A stretch of 64,000 bases of DNA from Diploptera punctata (GCA_030220185.1 JASPKZ010009885.1:1-64000); one strand, 5' to 3'; positions 20,909 to 32,094 are shown, counted from the first letter of the stretch. A program made the numbers and translations. Notes: a model not told the origin generated them from the letters alone.

Positions 20909-21049
20909 AAATATATATGCAGTCAATATGCCCATTTCACCAATTAATGTTTTAAAATGACCATTTTAAAACATTAATTGGTGAAATGGGCATATTGACT
21001 GCATATATATTTAATATTTTATCACCAAGAAGATCACTTGTGTATTAAA
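20909..21049. mobile_element. Minimal palindromic PLE-3 derivative
   Basis: Flanked by tagaatataatta at 20896-20908 and 21050-21062. It contains only PLE-3 terminal sequence: about 50 bp inverted, the same 50 bp forward, then the 35-bp right end (catatatatttaat...cacttgtgtatta). There is no coding sequence. Confidence 0.88.
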
Positions 21050-21189
21050 TAGAATATAATTAATTAAAATCATTTGATGGGGGTTGAAATGAATATTTTT
21101 GGAGGGCAAGGTTTATATAATATAAATATTTATGGGAAAATTAATCAGTGGTGGCAATATAACAATTTTAAAACCATGATGATCTTGAA

Positions 21190-21624
21190 CCCCTCAGGGG
21201 TCCTCATCTAGGGGATATGTGGATGGCGACCACAAGGTGCCCAAGCTGTGCAAAACATTTCTTCCACTTACTTGTGTTTTGCACTCTTTTAACTTTACTA
21301 TCTAACCTCTCTTGGTTAACTCTTGTTTTTTCGACGCCAACGCTATTAGGGCATCCGAGGGCTAGGGAGTCTTCCCTTTCTTCCATTTCTTTCCTTTATT
21401 TTCTTTTCTTCTCCAGAAAAGCCTGACCAGAGGCTATAAGATGGCAGCCCCATCACTGGTCTTGCCTTCCTTTGGCCAGCAACCAATTGAAGGGACTATT
21501 ATTATGCTTTCAAGTCTTATACGAGAATTTCCCTCAAACGCTGAAGGGAAAATTTTCTATAGGATCGTAACACGCCTTGGCCTAATACTTGGAAGGAAGA
21601 AGAAAGAAGAAAGAAAGAAAGATG
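21190..21624 (+). repeat. Repeat X, near full-length
   Basis: Runs from the 5' hairpin cccctcaggggtcc to aggaagaagaaagaagaaag. It has no long ORF and no tRNA-like promoter that I can see. Copies at 1-68, 19394-19799, 23226-23690 and 27695-27770; the 16-bp duplication at the 19.4-kb copy shows it moves as a retroposon. Confidence 0.8.
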
Positions 21625-22130
21625 ATCTTGAAGACAATTTCCGGGCTGTAGGTCTCAAGGCTTAAAGTTCCCCGACGTTTCACCAGAGACTGCGTCTGGC
21701 ATCCTCAAGGGTTGTCTCGAGACTGGCATTTGTCCACTGTCTGTCCTTTTATACCATTCACCGCTGCCTTCTGATTGGTCAGCAGTAGGGATTTCCATTG
21801 CTCCAATGAGATTGCTGTTTGATGGTCTAGTGGACTGTACTTGTAGAGATTTGCATCCTGTGGTTTTTAGAACCAGTATCCATATTTTGTTGACTTTTAA
21901 TGATTTTTCTTTTCTATTAAAATTGTTTTTATGTTTGAATATTTAGATGGCTTCTCGTTGTAGACGGGTAAAATAGTGTGTGCAGTTAGATAATATGTCT
22001 GTATTCTGGTATTGTACTATGTGGCCATCAAGTAAAGAGTGTTCTGCTACTGCCGACTTACCCATTTGTTTAAGACAACTGTATCTTTCATGCTCCTTAA
22101 GTCTGGTTGCCATGAAAGCCTAAGTCAATT
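21625..22130 (-). pseudogene. PLE-4 fragment: GIY-YIG tail and terminal repeat
   Basis: Minus-strand translation from 22128 reads ATRLKEHERYSCLKQMGKSA, VAEHSLLDGH and so on, the C-terminal half of a PLE GIY-YIG endonuclease. It is followed by the terminal repeat with gaggatgccag, a hairpin and gaaacgtcgg (21678-21708). It adjoins the GAA tail of X directly. Confidence 0.78.
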
Positions 22131-22447
22131 TTAAAACTTTTTTTTTTATTTTTTGTTATGTGATGTATTGTAATTATACGGTATTTATGCTGTTCTATTA
22201 ATTTAAGTAACTTAAATTAAGAGCTTAGTATTGAAGATACTATGGTGATTGTTAAATCTTTAAATAATAAATTTATGATTAAAGACTAATATTTTTACCA
22301 CGAAAATGTAATGTTTTATTATAAACTACATAAACATTTAAGAATATAAACGGAATTAAACCGCTAAAGCAATGTTAGCATTCAGATTTGTAAAAAACCT
22401 CAAAGCTAAATCAGAGCCTCTGAAAAAAAAAATGATTGCCCTTTCCA
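22131..22447. other. Intron 1 sequence, nothing recognised
   Basis: AT-rich, non-coding. Confidence 0.5.
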
Positions 22448-22765
22448 TCTAGGCATCCTGTCCCATAGCTAAGTGGTTTAAGGCATGATGCTTTGGTGCG
22501 GAGCTGTGGGACTTGTGCTAATTCGAATCCCCATGGGGGAAGAAATTTTTCTCATGGAATTTCAGTCAGCATGGGACCAGTCCCCACTCAGCATTGCAAG
22601 GAATTTGGATAGCTCCAGGTGGATAAAATCAGCTATAACAGCTGGGACTCATCATGATGACATATTGTCCCTATACTGGTTGGATGATTGCCCACCTCTG
22701 TGATTAAGACATGTGAGTATGAGGCAAGCAGCTGACTGATAGGCCTGTCATACTGTAAAGTATTT
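22448..22765 (+). repeat. SINE-A, best copy
   Basis: Head catagctaagtggtttaagg, B-box-like taattcgaatcccc, core ccatgggggaagaaattttt, then gcccacctctgtgattaaga and aggcctgtcatac. Useful as the local reference for this family. Confidence 0.85.
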
Positions 22766-23059
22766 TTCCAATCTAGGCAATACCTTAGTTGTCTGCCAGG
22801 TGTTTCTTTGAGGAATAGATAACCACAAGTATTTGTCACCTGTTCACATTTAGCATAACTAAAATTAGCTTAGTTAAGTAACTTTTGCAAGGGAAATGCA
22901 TTACAACACATGGGAATGTACACTTAGCAACAAAAAGAATGGGCCGATTCTTGATCTCGAATATTTTAAGTTGTAACACGTGATTCACACGAGTAAACTA
23001 ATTGTACAGTAGAGCTACAAAACGTTTCCCTTCTTCCTTTGAAGAGCATTCCTTCAAGC

Positions 23060-23170
23060 ACAATTAGCCAGTGAAAGCTTAGCTCAGTGCTTAGTGGCTT
23101 GATTCGTATGCAATAGGTCACAGGTTCAATTCCCAATGAGGTTAAATTTTTTAATTGTTAAAATGCTTTC
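23060..23170 (+). repeat. tRNA-like SINE
   Basis: aagcttagctcagtgcttag with B-box aggttcaattccc, then an AT-rich tail. Confidence 0.6.
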
Positions 23171-23225
23171 TATTTTATTCTGTCTGTTCATTCTTAAAGA
23201 AAATACGTACTAACTATTTGGAAGG

Positions 23226-23690
23226 ATTATTATTATTATTATTATTATTTTTATTCTTCTTCTTCTTCTTCCTTCCAAGTATTAGGCCAAGGCCTGTTAC
23301 GATCCTATAGAAAATTTTCCCTCCAGCTTCTTCCGGAAAATTCTCGTATAAGACTTGAAAGCATAATAATAGTCCCTTCGATTGGTTGCTGGCCAAAGGA
23401 AGGCAAGACCAGTGATGGGCCTGCCATCTTATAGCCTCTGGTCAGGCTTTTCCGGAGAAGAAAAGAAAATAATGGAAAGAAGAAATGGAAGAAAGAAAAG
23501 ACTCCCTAGCCCTCGGATGCCCTAATAGCATCGGGGTCGAAAAAACAAGAGTTAACCAAGAGAGGTTAGATAGTAAAGTTAAAAGAGTGCAAAACACAAG
23601 TAAGTGGAAGAAATGTTTTGCTCGGCTTGGGCACCTTGTGGTCGCCATCCACATATCCCCTGGATGAGGACCCCTGAGGGGTTTTATTAT
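23226..23690 (-). repeat. Repeat X, full-length inverted copy
   Basis: Inverse of 21190-21624, with the GAA tail at the left (ttcttcttcttcttcc) continuing into an ATT run. It also sits next to an ATT run at the right. Confidence 0.85.
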
Positions 23691-23814
23691 TATTATTATT
23701 GTTATTGTTGTTATTGTTATTATTTGTATTTATTTATTTATAAACAAGTTTACAATGTAATAAAACAACTTCCTGTGCCCAATGCTTTTTAACTGTTTAT
23801 CTTCTTTCTCCATT

Positions 23815-24365
23815 CTTCTCATTCCAATTCTTCTATACCTATTTCCCTCATATTTCTTCTTACATCATCCATCCATTTAAATCTAGGTCGACCTCTCTTT
23901 CCTTTCCCAGGTGGAATCCATTCCAAAGCTTGTCTGGGTAATCTTTTCTCTGACATCCTATGTGTATGATCATACCATTCAAGTTGTCTGTATCTCACGA
24001 AATCTAATATTAGATTTTGGACTTTAATTTGTTGTCTGATGATTGAATTTCTGATTTTTTTCCATTTAGAATGTCTAGTTGAGCATCTAAAATGATCCAT
24101 TTCAATAGACATAAACTTTAAACTCAAATTTTTATTTAACTGCCAAGTTTCTGCACTGTATGTTAGCGTGCTTCGAATTATGGATTTATAAATTTGTAAT
24201 TTGGTAATTATTCATATGTTTTTATCCCACAAAATTCCATTTAATATTGTTATTACCAATCTGCCTTTTTGAATTCTATATTTTATGTCATTTTCTTGAG
24301 TACATTTTGAGTTAATTTAGATCCCCAGGTAATTACATTCTTCACACCCTTTGATACATTCCATT
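23815..24365 (-). pseudogene. LINE-B 3' region
   Basis: Minus strand: EMDHFRCSTRHSKWKKIRNS, FVRYRQLEWYDHTHRM, EKRLPRQALEWIPP, GKRGRPRFKWMDDVRRNMRE. Upstream pieces (24130-24360) continue the pre-C-terminal region with stops. Confidence 0.8.
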
Positions 24366-24485
24366 ATTATTATTATTATTATTATTATTATAGATGATGG
24401 ACAATAATAACAATAATAATAATTATTATATTAGGCTATTATTATTATTAATTATTGTCCATCATCTATGAGCTATTATTATGCT
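24365..24485. repeat. ATT palindrome
   Basis: (ATT)n then tagatgatggacaataat, its inverse attattgtccatcatcta about 45 bp later, with TTA-rich arms between. Could form a hairpin. Confidence 0.65.
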
Positions 24486-25704
24486 GGTCTTGATATATAT
24501 AAACTAAATATTTTAATTGAAGGATGGACTTTTTCCTCACTAATACATAATAATAAAAAACACATAAATATATGAAGCTATATTATATTTTATTACATAA
24601 ATATATAGCATTATTATTAAAACATGGTACTGCAGTCACACAGTTAAATTTATACAGGTAGCTAAATATTGTTATAGTCTTTACGAAAGCAGGAAATATG
24701 GCTTAATATAGTGTAAAATGGATGAAGACTTGCATGGCAGGAATTATATGTTATAAGAATGTATTTTGCAAAACTACTAATGTATAAAATAAAAAAAACC
24801 CTTTCGAGGGAGTCGACCACCCTGTCTCTCATATATTTTATTTTATCTTTTTCTAATTGGTTTTAACAATCTACGTTACTTGCACATCAGGTACTTTACT
24901 TGCCTAATCATTTATTGTTACACCCTATGAATGGAGAGTTAACCTTAAATTTAGACTGTCGACAATTTTAGTAATACTTGCTTTTGTCGAACACTCTCGT
25001 AAATATCTAGAAACATGTCTCCTTCACTGTTCTTTAACTATTTAAGATGATTAAAATCAAATACAGCATATTTAAAACATTTAACAGTGCGTTACCCCGT
25101 GAATCACAGCTTTAGCTTTTCGAGCATGCGTAGTGGGCCATAACAGGGACTTTGCTTTTTGAAGTGGCTCATTCTTTTTGTTGCTTAGTGTACATGTATA
25201 GACTGACATAAACATTCATATATTTATTAATAAATGCACACACTGAAATAACTGTGGTTGCCATAATAAAATTTTAGAAAACTATAAGAAAATTCTCGTA
25301 TTTAATAACGCAAGCTGCTTTCTGTTGCAGTTTACAATAGCTATATGATAAGTTTTCCACACTTAGTTGTTTTCATGCAATAACTTTTTTCTGTATTTAT
25401 TTTCTTTAGAAAAGGCTGTTTAGAAGGGAAATTAGCGTCAAAAAGGGGGGGATTGAAAACCTCATAAATTTGTTCCATATACACTAAATATTGTTAAATA
25501 TTGTAAATACATTGAATTTATAAAATTAATATGCAGTTATATCCAACCAAAAACTATGTTTAATAAACTCAAATGTGATGATTCACATAGTTAATGCATA
25601 AGCATATGGATTTAAGTTCTTGCAAAGAATATGGAAATCCAAGAAAATTCAGTACCAAATTATCAAAACATAGTATTGCTTACATTAAATAGCTGCCTAA
25701 TTCT
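24486..25704. other. Intron 1 sequence, mostly unassigned
   Basis: AT-rich. Contains the right end of the TIR candidate at 25165-25192; otherwise nothing recognised. Confidence 0.45.
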
Positions 25705-25709
25705 TTTTT

Positions 25710-25795
25710 CCAAAGATGAATTTTACATGAAAAAATGTTGCATGTGCCATTAAAAAACCCTTTTTCCATGTAAAATTCAACTTGAAAAAATGAGG
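25710..25795. repeat. Small MITE-like inverted repeat
   Basis: gatgaattttacatgaaaaa and tttttccatgtaaaattcaa are inverted around a 35-bp spacer. Confidence 0.55.
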
Positions 25796-25909
25796 GTTTA
25801 ATTTCTTTTTTGTGGGTGGGTATTCAATTATAAGGTTATTTACTGTCTTAGAAAATATAAGGAAAATATGCAGTTTGATCAAAAATAGTTTCGAACGATG
25901 AAATTATTG

Positions 25910-26425
25910 GACATGTACAGAGTTTTTAAATATTTAGGATATAGATCACATATCTTACAATTGGGAAAATGATATACATGAAAAAATATTATAAATTTCA
26001 AAGTATATGTGGGACTATAAAAAATAATGCTACAAACAAAAACAACAAAAGAAACAATGCTAAAATTTTATAAGGTAATGGCAGTTCCCATTGTGACATA
26101 TGGATCAGAGAATTGGGCCATGAATAGATCAGACAAAAGATTACTAGAAACATCAGAGATGAAGTTTCTCAGATATGTTGCAGGATTTACTCTAAGAGAC
26201 CATATTCCTAGTGAAACAATTAGGCAAGAACTCAAAATTTTTAATCTAAATGAAAAAATAGAAAACTATAAACAAAAATGGCATGAACATGTTTTAAGAA
26301 TGGACTCTTCTAGGCTAACAAAACAAGTACTGTTATACCAACCTCAAGGCTATAGAGATGTGGGACGTCCTAGAAGACGATGGGAAGATAAATTCTGAGT
26401 GGAACAGGCCAACGGCCTACCATGA
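25910..26425 (+). pseudogene. LINE-B 3' region, 123-codon open piece
   Basis: Open from 26027 to 26398: MLKFYKVMAVPIVTYGSENW, EMKFLRYVAGFTLRDHIPSE, KWHEHVLRMDSSRLTKQVLL, RDVGRPRRRWEDKF. It ends at the element's natural stop, followed by GGAACAGGC and a GAT tail. 5'-truncated; the upstream frame is broken. Confidence 0.85.
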
Positions 26426-26459
26426 AGATGATGATGATGATGATGATGACTGTCTTAGA

Positions 26460-27022
26460 AGTGCACCATAGCTGAGGGGTTTAAGGCCTTGGTGCAGAGC
26501 TACAGAACAGTGCCTACCCAGCATTGTGAGAAATTTGTTTACCCACAATAACTAGCAGCTCGAGGTTTTGAAAAAATGCTGGAGACTCAACATGCTGACT
26601 ACATATATGCCACCCCTATACTAGCTGGATGATCATCCACCTCTGTGATTAATGGATTTGGATATGAAGCCAGCAGCAGGCTGATAGGAGAGATTAAACC
26701 TCTCCTTTCAATGATTTGAGGTTGATTAAACTTCAACCATACAGTAGAGGTGACTCTGAACAGTGGTTAGTTGTAAAGATCAGCTTTCAGACTTAGAGAG
26801 TATATTTCAGTGGAATGTAAAAGTTGCGCATTGACTGTTCTAAATGTTTGGAGTGAAATATAAGTAATGTAAAGTGCTGTAACCAGAGATAAGAAAACAT
26901 CCCTCTGAAATCATGTACAATGCTCACATCAATCATATGTTGATATCATGTTTATGAAGATATTGTTCCATCTCTACTGATAGGCCATGGACTTTCTAGG
27001 CCTGTCATGCGATAGAGTAAAA
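26460..27022 (+). repeat. SINE-A with an 8-bp-duplicating insert
   Basis: SINE-A 5' part 26460-26688 and 3' end 26977-27022. The insert 26689-26976 is flanked by ctgatagg (26681-26688 and 26977-26984). Its ends agagattaaacc and, inverted, tagagatggaac are similar. Confidence 0.6.
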
Positions 27023-27094
27023 AAATTATTTGTCATAAGTGCATGAGCTTTTATCTGCTAGGTAGCTCAGGTCATTAGCAAGCAATACACTTAA

Positions 27095-27404
27095 CCCATT
27101 CACATCAGGTTTAAATGTTCATTTAATTTTCCCAGAAACCGGATTTAAGTTTCCATAAATTATATTATCTATTTTCAGACATTCAAAACAAACAAAATAT
27201 AACGGTACTTAAGATCACAATAAGGGTGAAGGCTAAAACACATTCCTCTACTATTCATAAATGTTAACAAAAGATTACCCTATTAAGGGATGTACAAAAT
27301 ATTGCAGCATATATAACAGCAGAGTTAAGCGAGTGTACCTCGTCTTTTGACTTGAAGGCCATTTAACTGCCGGCGAGTCTACCTCATCTATTGAGGCGAA
27401 TGGG
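27095..27404. mobile_element. piggyBac-type MITE, copy 2
   Basis: Between TTAA at 27091-27094 and 27405-27408. Inverse orientation to 11316-11617, with shared ends CCCATTCGCCTCA and an internal gacattcaaaacaaacaaaa block. Confidence 0.85.
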
Positions 27405-27694
27405 TTAATGAGTTGTCAGGATAATGAAACAAAAAAATAAGAACTTGAATTATCACTAAAAACAATACATTTATTTATGAGGAGATGTTGCTAGATTATT
27501 AGTTCGTTTAAATTAACTATCACTTGTTCCATGTCGGAAGTGAAGAACATATAAGCAATAATACTTATAAAATTAAATTTTAATACTTAAATTATTAACC
27601 AAATTTAAATCAACAACACTTTACAATATAAACTACTAATAAAAATGTATAACTAGGATCATCCCTATTCATATTAAACTCAACTTAAAAATCT

Positions 27695-27770
27695 TATGGA
27701 GGGAAAATTTTCTATAGGATCGTAACAGGCCTTGGCCTAATACTTGGAAGGAAGAAGAAGAAGAAGAAGT
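27695..27770 (+). repeat. Repeat X 3' end
   Basis: gagggaaaattttctatagg to aggaagaagaagaagaag; a 5'-truncated copy, as expected for target-primed insertion. Confidence 0.8.
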
Positions 27771-28094
27771 TTCACTTCACATATACATACAACAGTATTT
27801 AATTTTAAAAAATAAATAAAATGATTCATACTAACCTTATATTTATTCTTTTTGCTGAACATATGTTATTAGGTTAGGTTGAATTTTGGTTGATTATCTT
27901 TTAGGATTGATAAGTACAATATTGGAAAACTTATGTACAATGTATGTCCATGGACAGAATCTCAAAATGCATGCTTCACTACCGTTCACATGGAAAGAGA
28001 TATGTGAGCCGTCCAAAGGCGAAATGGATTAAAAACCAGTCTTGAGATCATAACAGGCCATCATTCATTGTACATATATGAAAGATGATGGTGA

Positions 28095-28570
28095 TTGAAA
28101 AATGGCAAATTATTATAACTTGAAACTGTCAAGATTTCAAATGATATGTGGAACTATACATTAGAACATCAAAGAACAAAACAAGAAGAGATACTAGATT
28201 GAAGTTTTATAAAACATTGGCAGGTCCTGCATTACTTTATGGGAGTGAAACTTGGGTAATGACCAAAAAATTACAAAATAGAATACAAGGCATAGAAATG
28301 AACTTCTATAGAAGAACAAAAGGCTGCATAAGAATGTATTGGATAAAGAATGAAGATATAAGAACAGAGTTAAATATATATCCATTGAATGATAAAATCA
28401 AAGAATATAGAGAAAAATGGTTTAGACATGTAGAAAGAATGAATGTAACAAGATTACCAAAAACAGCAGGCCAAGAGGTTGAAGGAATATAGGAAGGCCA
28501 GTGAAAAGATGTACAGAACAACTGTGAGGCGGAACAGGCATTATGCCTAGCCCTTGAAGTGAAGAAGAAG
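28095..28570 (+). pseudogene. LINE-C 3' region
   Basis: KFYKTLAGPALLYGSETWVM, EMNFYRRTKGCIRMYWIKNE, DIRTELNIYPLNDKIKEYRE, KWFRHVERMNVTRLPKT, then a shifted NIGRPVKRC. It ends after the stop in cccttgaagtgaagaagaag, a GAA tail. Same family as 59887-60750. Confidence 0.85.
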
Positions 28571-28594
28571 ATTATAACTTGTGAAGATTGCTCA

Positions 28595-28912
28595 TAAGCT
28601 GAAATGAAGATGTTGAGAGCAATAGCAGGATACCAAAGAACCGATAAAAAGAAAAACGAAGATATAAGAACAGAACTTAATATATTTAATCTCTGTGAAA
28701 GAATAAAATATTATCAAAATGCTTATCTTCAGCACGTATTACGAATGAATGAACAGCGCATACCAAGAAGAATGTATAATTATAAACCAAAAGGGAGAAG
28801 AATGTTGGGAAGACCATTGAAGAGATGGAAGGACCAATTCGACCTATAATGAGATCGGAACAGGTCATTGGGCTTAATCGTTGTTGATGATGATGATGAT
28901 GATGAGATTGCT
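28595..28912 (+). pseudogene. LINE-B 3' end
   Basis: EMKMLRAIAGYQRTDKKKNE, NIFNLCERIKYYQNAYLQHV, MNEQRIPRRMYNYKPKGRRM, LGRPLKRWKDQFDL, stop, then a GAT tail. It lies 100 bp from Swim exon 1. Confidence 0.85.
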
Positions 28913-29017
28913 CATAACAATGAGTGATGTGAGTAGAATAATTTACACAAACTATTCTGAATCAGTTCTCCTTGTAAATAACCAATATAAGTTTTACAAT
29001 AATTAAATGGAACTCAC

Positions 29018-29273
29018 TTCCTATGGGGGCAGGTGGTTCAATGCCAAGGCAGGTCTTCCAGTAATCAAGACAGCAGTCTTCACTACGAGTTCTGTTACAG
29101 AAGTCATCGCAGTAACACAGTGTACCAAGTATAGGTACTGAACAGTCGTCATATCTGCCCTGGCAACATGTTTGCCTCCTGGTGGCGCAGTACGGACCTG
29201 GAAGGTCTGCGTAATCTCCTCCTTCACTCAATGAAGCTAGGGTCAGCACCACCCATGCCACCTGAACCAGCAT
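29018..29273 (-). CDS. Swim: TINAG-like (Swim/TINAGL1 family) exon 1
   Basis: First coding exon, 85 codons plus one base. ATG at 29273 opens a hydrophobic signal peptide (MLVQVAWVVLTLASLS), so the product is secreted. Residues 29-75 hold ten cysteines in the somatomedin-B/TINAG pattern: paired CC at 36-37, CYC at 53-55 and paired CC at 67-68, in the context DDFCNRTRSEDCC. The NRT at 60-62 is a possible N-glycosylation site. The exon ends in GAA|GTGAGT, phase 1. A good acceptor (ttggtttacag) ends two bases before the ATG, so an upstream non-coding exon is likely. Family knowledge: these are extracellular matrix or secreted proteins; Drosophila Swim binds Wingless. The six exons join in frame (256+64+199+296+209+152 = 1176 nt), which strongly supports the model. 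The symbol follows the Drosophila orthologue; TINAGL1 is the vertebrate name. Confidence 0.93.
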
Positions 29274-29484
29274 TCTGTAAACCAATGTACACTTTAGTAT
29301 CTAGGGTCACATCTTGAGTGTATATGTGTTGTTATGATATGAATTGGACGATGTTATGCATCAGCCGGCTAAGCTCCATTTAAAAAAATTATATTTTGAT
29401 GTCATCTATTGCACTGGCTCATGAAGTACGTGTACGCACACTTTTAGTGCCAAATATTCAAATATAACATTATTAAAGAAAAAG
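29274..29484. other. Region immediately upstream of Swim exon 1
   Basis: No convincing TATA box or other core promoter element is visible. The splice acceptor at 29276 argues that transcription starts further upstream. Confidence 0.4.
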
Positions 29485-29795
29485 TCCACCGCTGTGGTCT
29501 CGAGGTAGCGTGCTGCCTTGTCACGCAGCGGGCCTGGGTTCGATCCCCAGTCAGGGCAGTTTTTCTGGGTGAGGTTTTTATCGGGGTTTTTCCTCACCTG
29601 TAAGACAAATATCAGGAAAACTTTAAGGCCCAAACGGTCCCCGAAATCATATGGCCATCATTATCATCATCATCATCATCATCCTTCGCCGGTGTGGAAA
29701 GCAACGGGAAGCTACCACACCTAGTAAAGCTGCAAGCATAGCATGAAAATGCTATGATTGCAGTGAAGGACTTGCCTTCGGGCAGAATTACTATG
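29485..29795 (+). repeat. SINE-C, near full-length
   Basis: Head gtggtctcgaggtagcgtgc, B-box gggttcgatcccc, body cggggtttttcctcacctgt, a catcatcatc run, ggtgtggaaagcaacgggaa, and the hairpin tagcatgaaaatgctatga near the end. Ends actatggttgga. Confidence 0.88.
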
Positions 29796-29799
29796 GTTG

Positions 29800-30224
29800 G
29801 ATCAAAGAAAAATGTAAACACCATCAGAGATTCTATTTTGCAACAAATGGTTATGAAACTAGATGTTCATAAATGCTAATCTAAATTTTGCATCATGCAA
29901 CTAAGCGCCAAATGTTCCCACTCTTAGATTTTCGATGCATAACTGTCAAACAAATAAAATAACTTGCAATATTCAGTATTGTTAGTTTGGCGCTACAATA
30001 AATAGTGAAGATTGACTTAAACTTTAAAAATATTTTCCTCGAAACTTACATAATGGTGCTTAACTGGTTGATGCATAATGCCATTCAATTGTGATAACAT
30101 GTTTTACATAGCAGTGCACCTGGCTTATCTCTCACTGGTGTTTTATTACCGTTGTGAAAATTGATATATCAGTCATATACTGTTCTTCGTGTCTTCTTGT
30201 AAGCCCATGTTTCCCTTAACAGAG
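29800..30224. other. Intergenic or upstream-intron sequence
   Basis: Nothing recognised. Confidence 0.5.
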
Positions 30225-30595
30225 ATTTAGGAGCTCTCCCCCGTAAGGGAAGAATTTGCACCATACTAATTTAGTTACACTTGTTTTCGTATAGATGTCA
30301 TTTTGAGTGGTCCGTGGTCAGCGTTCCGCCTCATACTGACATCTAGGAAACCAAGGTAGTACTAGGACGGGAAAATTCGGTAAATTTTGGTTAGAGGCCT
30401 TTCATCCAGGCTTAAGGATCTTTTACGAGCCTGAAAATCTTCATACTCGGAACCCACTGCTTAAAGTCCCTCCCGGAGGACTTGCTCCTTGGATTTTTCC
30501 ATCCTAAAAAATCCATCGACCCCGGCCAGGTTTGAACCCGCGACCCTCGGGACCAGAGGCAAGGAGCATAACCACTAGTCCACCGCGGCCGATTC
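30225..30595 (-). repeat. SINE-F, near full-length
   Basis: Promoter at the right: ggccgcggtggactagtggt with B-box gggttcaaacctggcc. Body contains the inverses of cgagcctgaaaatcttca and tttttccatcctaaaaaatc. Confidence 0.85.
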
Positions 30596-30669
30596 ATATA
30601 CTGTTAACAACCTTAATTAATAATAATAAAAACCTACAATAATAAAAATATTGTGTCTTATATCAGTTT

Positions 30670-31010
30670 TGTCCACCGCTGTGGTCTCGAGGTAGCGTGC
30701 CGCCTTGTCATGCAGTGGGCCTGGATTCGATTCCTGGTCGGGACACGTTCCTGGGTGAGGTTTTTTTCGGGGTTTTTCCTCACCTATAAGACAAATGTTA
30801 GGAAGCTTAGGGTCCAACGGTCCCCGAAAATCATCCGGCCATCATCATCATCCTTATCATTATCATCCTTCACCGGTGTGGAAAGTAACAAGAAGCTACC
30901 ACACATTTAATTCCCTAGTAAATCTGCAAAGCATAGCATGAAAATGCTGTGATTGCAGTGAAAGACCTGCCCTCGGGCAGAATTACTATGGATGGATGGA
31001 TGTCAGTTTC
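30670..31010 (+). repeat. SINE-C, full-length
   Basis: As at 29485; ends actatggatggatggatg, showing the ggat tail units. Confidence 0.88.
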
Positions 31011-31054
31011 AAAACTTTTTAAAAAAATAATGTATTCCTTATTATTATTCCTTC

Positions 31055-31395
31055 CTTCCTATGGCTCTTACACTCCAAGTCATAGTCTGTCCTCTCCTAT
31101 TTTGGGGTTACTTAACCATCTGATTTAGTAATGCTTATTTTCCCTACATATGTCATGTAGTCTCTAAGGACATCTAGTAGGCAACTAAGGTATTACTTGG
31201 ATGGATGAAGATCGGTTAAATTTTGCACAGAGGCCTTTTTATTCAGCCTTCCGGTTCTTTTATGAGCCTGAAAATCTTCAAACTCAGAACCCTCAGCTCA
31301 AAGTCCCTTCCAGGGGACTTGTCCCTTCCAGGGGTCTTGTCCCTTGGATTTTTCCATCTAAAGCCCATCGATCCGGCCAACTTTGAACCTAGCAC
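31055..31395 (-). repeat. SINE-F
   Basis: Second copy, with a short internal duplication (cccttccaggggNcttgt twice at 31306-31344). Confidence 0.8.
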
Positions 31396-31405
31396 ATAGC
31401 AGGCA

Positions 31406-31408
<3 letters not shown>

Positions 31409-31464
<56 letters not shown>

Positions 31465-31507
31465 GCACTTATTACTATTGTCATAAAATTATTTATTATT
31501 ATAGGCA

Positions 31508-31562
<55 letters not shown>
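31409..31562. repeat. ATA/ATT microsatellite pair
   Basis: (ATA)n at 31409-31464 and (ATT)n at 31510-31562 are inverted about a 45-bp spacer, so they can fold on each other. Confidence 0.9.
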
Positions 31563-31564
<2 letters not shown>

Positions 31565-31789
31565 TGTTTCTATTATAATCATAAAATTGTTTCAGATTTT
31601 TAGATGGGGATTACTTCATAGGAACATTGGCAAAAGTGTAAACATAGGGACATGTCCCCAGGAATATGGAATGTTAAGACATTATATAGCAGTAGGGCAC
31701 AAGAAATATTAACACAGAGATTAGATAAATCTCTCGTAGATATAGTCGCTTTGAAGGAAGATAGATGATCAGGAGAAATATTAAGGTAT

Positions 31790-31935
31790 CAGGAAATATG
31801 GGAGAATAACATTAACAATGATTTGAGAGGGGTGAATTAAATACTGGGAAAGATTGGGAAAATATTGGCTCAGGATATGGATGTATGGAGAGCTTATGTC
31901 CGCACGGCCATAAACCTCCTGGTTCGATCGTGTAA
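31790..31935 (+). repeat. LINE-A 3' fragment
   Basis: gggagaataacattaacaat, ttggctcaggatatggatgt, gagcttatgtccgcacggcc. Confidence 0.75.
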
Positions 31936-32094
31936 GTTTAATATTGATAATATTGACCCACAGTAATTAATATTTTGCTCCTAATATTAATTTCAAAACG
32001 CTGCATTAAAATAATAAATAAATTATGTTCGTTATTATAACAGGTCATTATTATTTATTACTATTGTAAAATTATTTATTATTGTAGGTGATTT

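Larger units (their letters stand above)
22919..25192. mobile_element. Candidate TA-flanked TIR transposon with nested insertions
   Basis: cacttagcaacaaaaagaat at 22921 is matched by its inverse attctttttgttgcttagtg ending at 25190; about 26 bp pair with two mismatches, and TA abuts both ends. Inside are a tRNA-like SINE, repeat X, a LINE-B 3' end and an ATT palindrome. No transposase is left. Tc1/mariner affinity is inferred from the TA target only. Confidence 0.55.

Noticed and set aside
22485..22703. 72-codon ORF
   Set aside because: Translation of SINE-A.
29406..29724. ORFs reading DWGSNPGPLRDKAARYLE and the reverse
   Set aside because: Both are SINE-C translated in opposite directions.
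31383..31712. 109-codon ORF rich in Asn and Ile
   Set aside because: It is a translation of ATA/ATT microsatellites.
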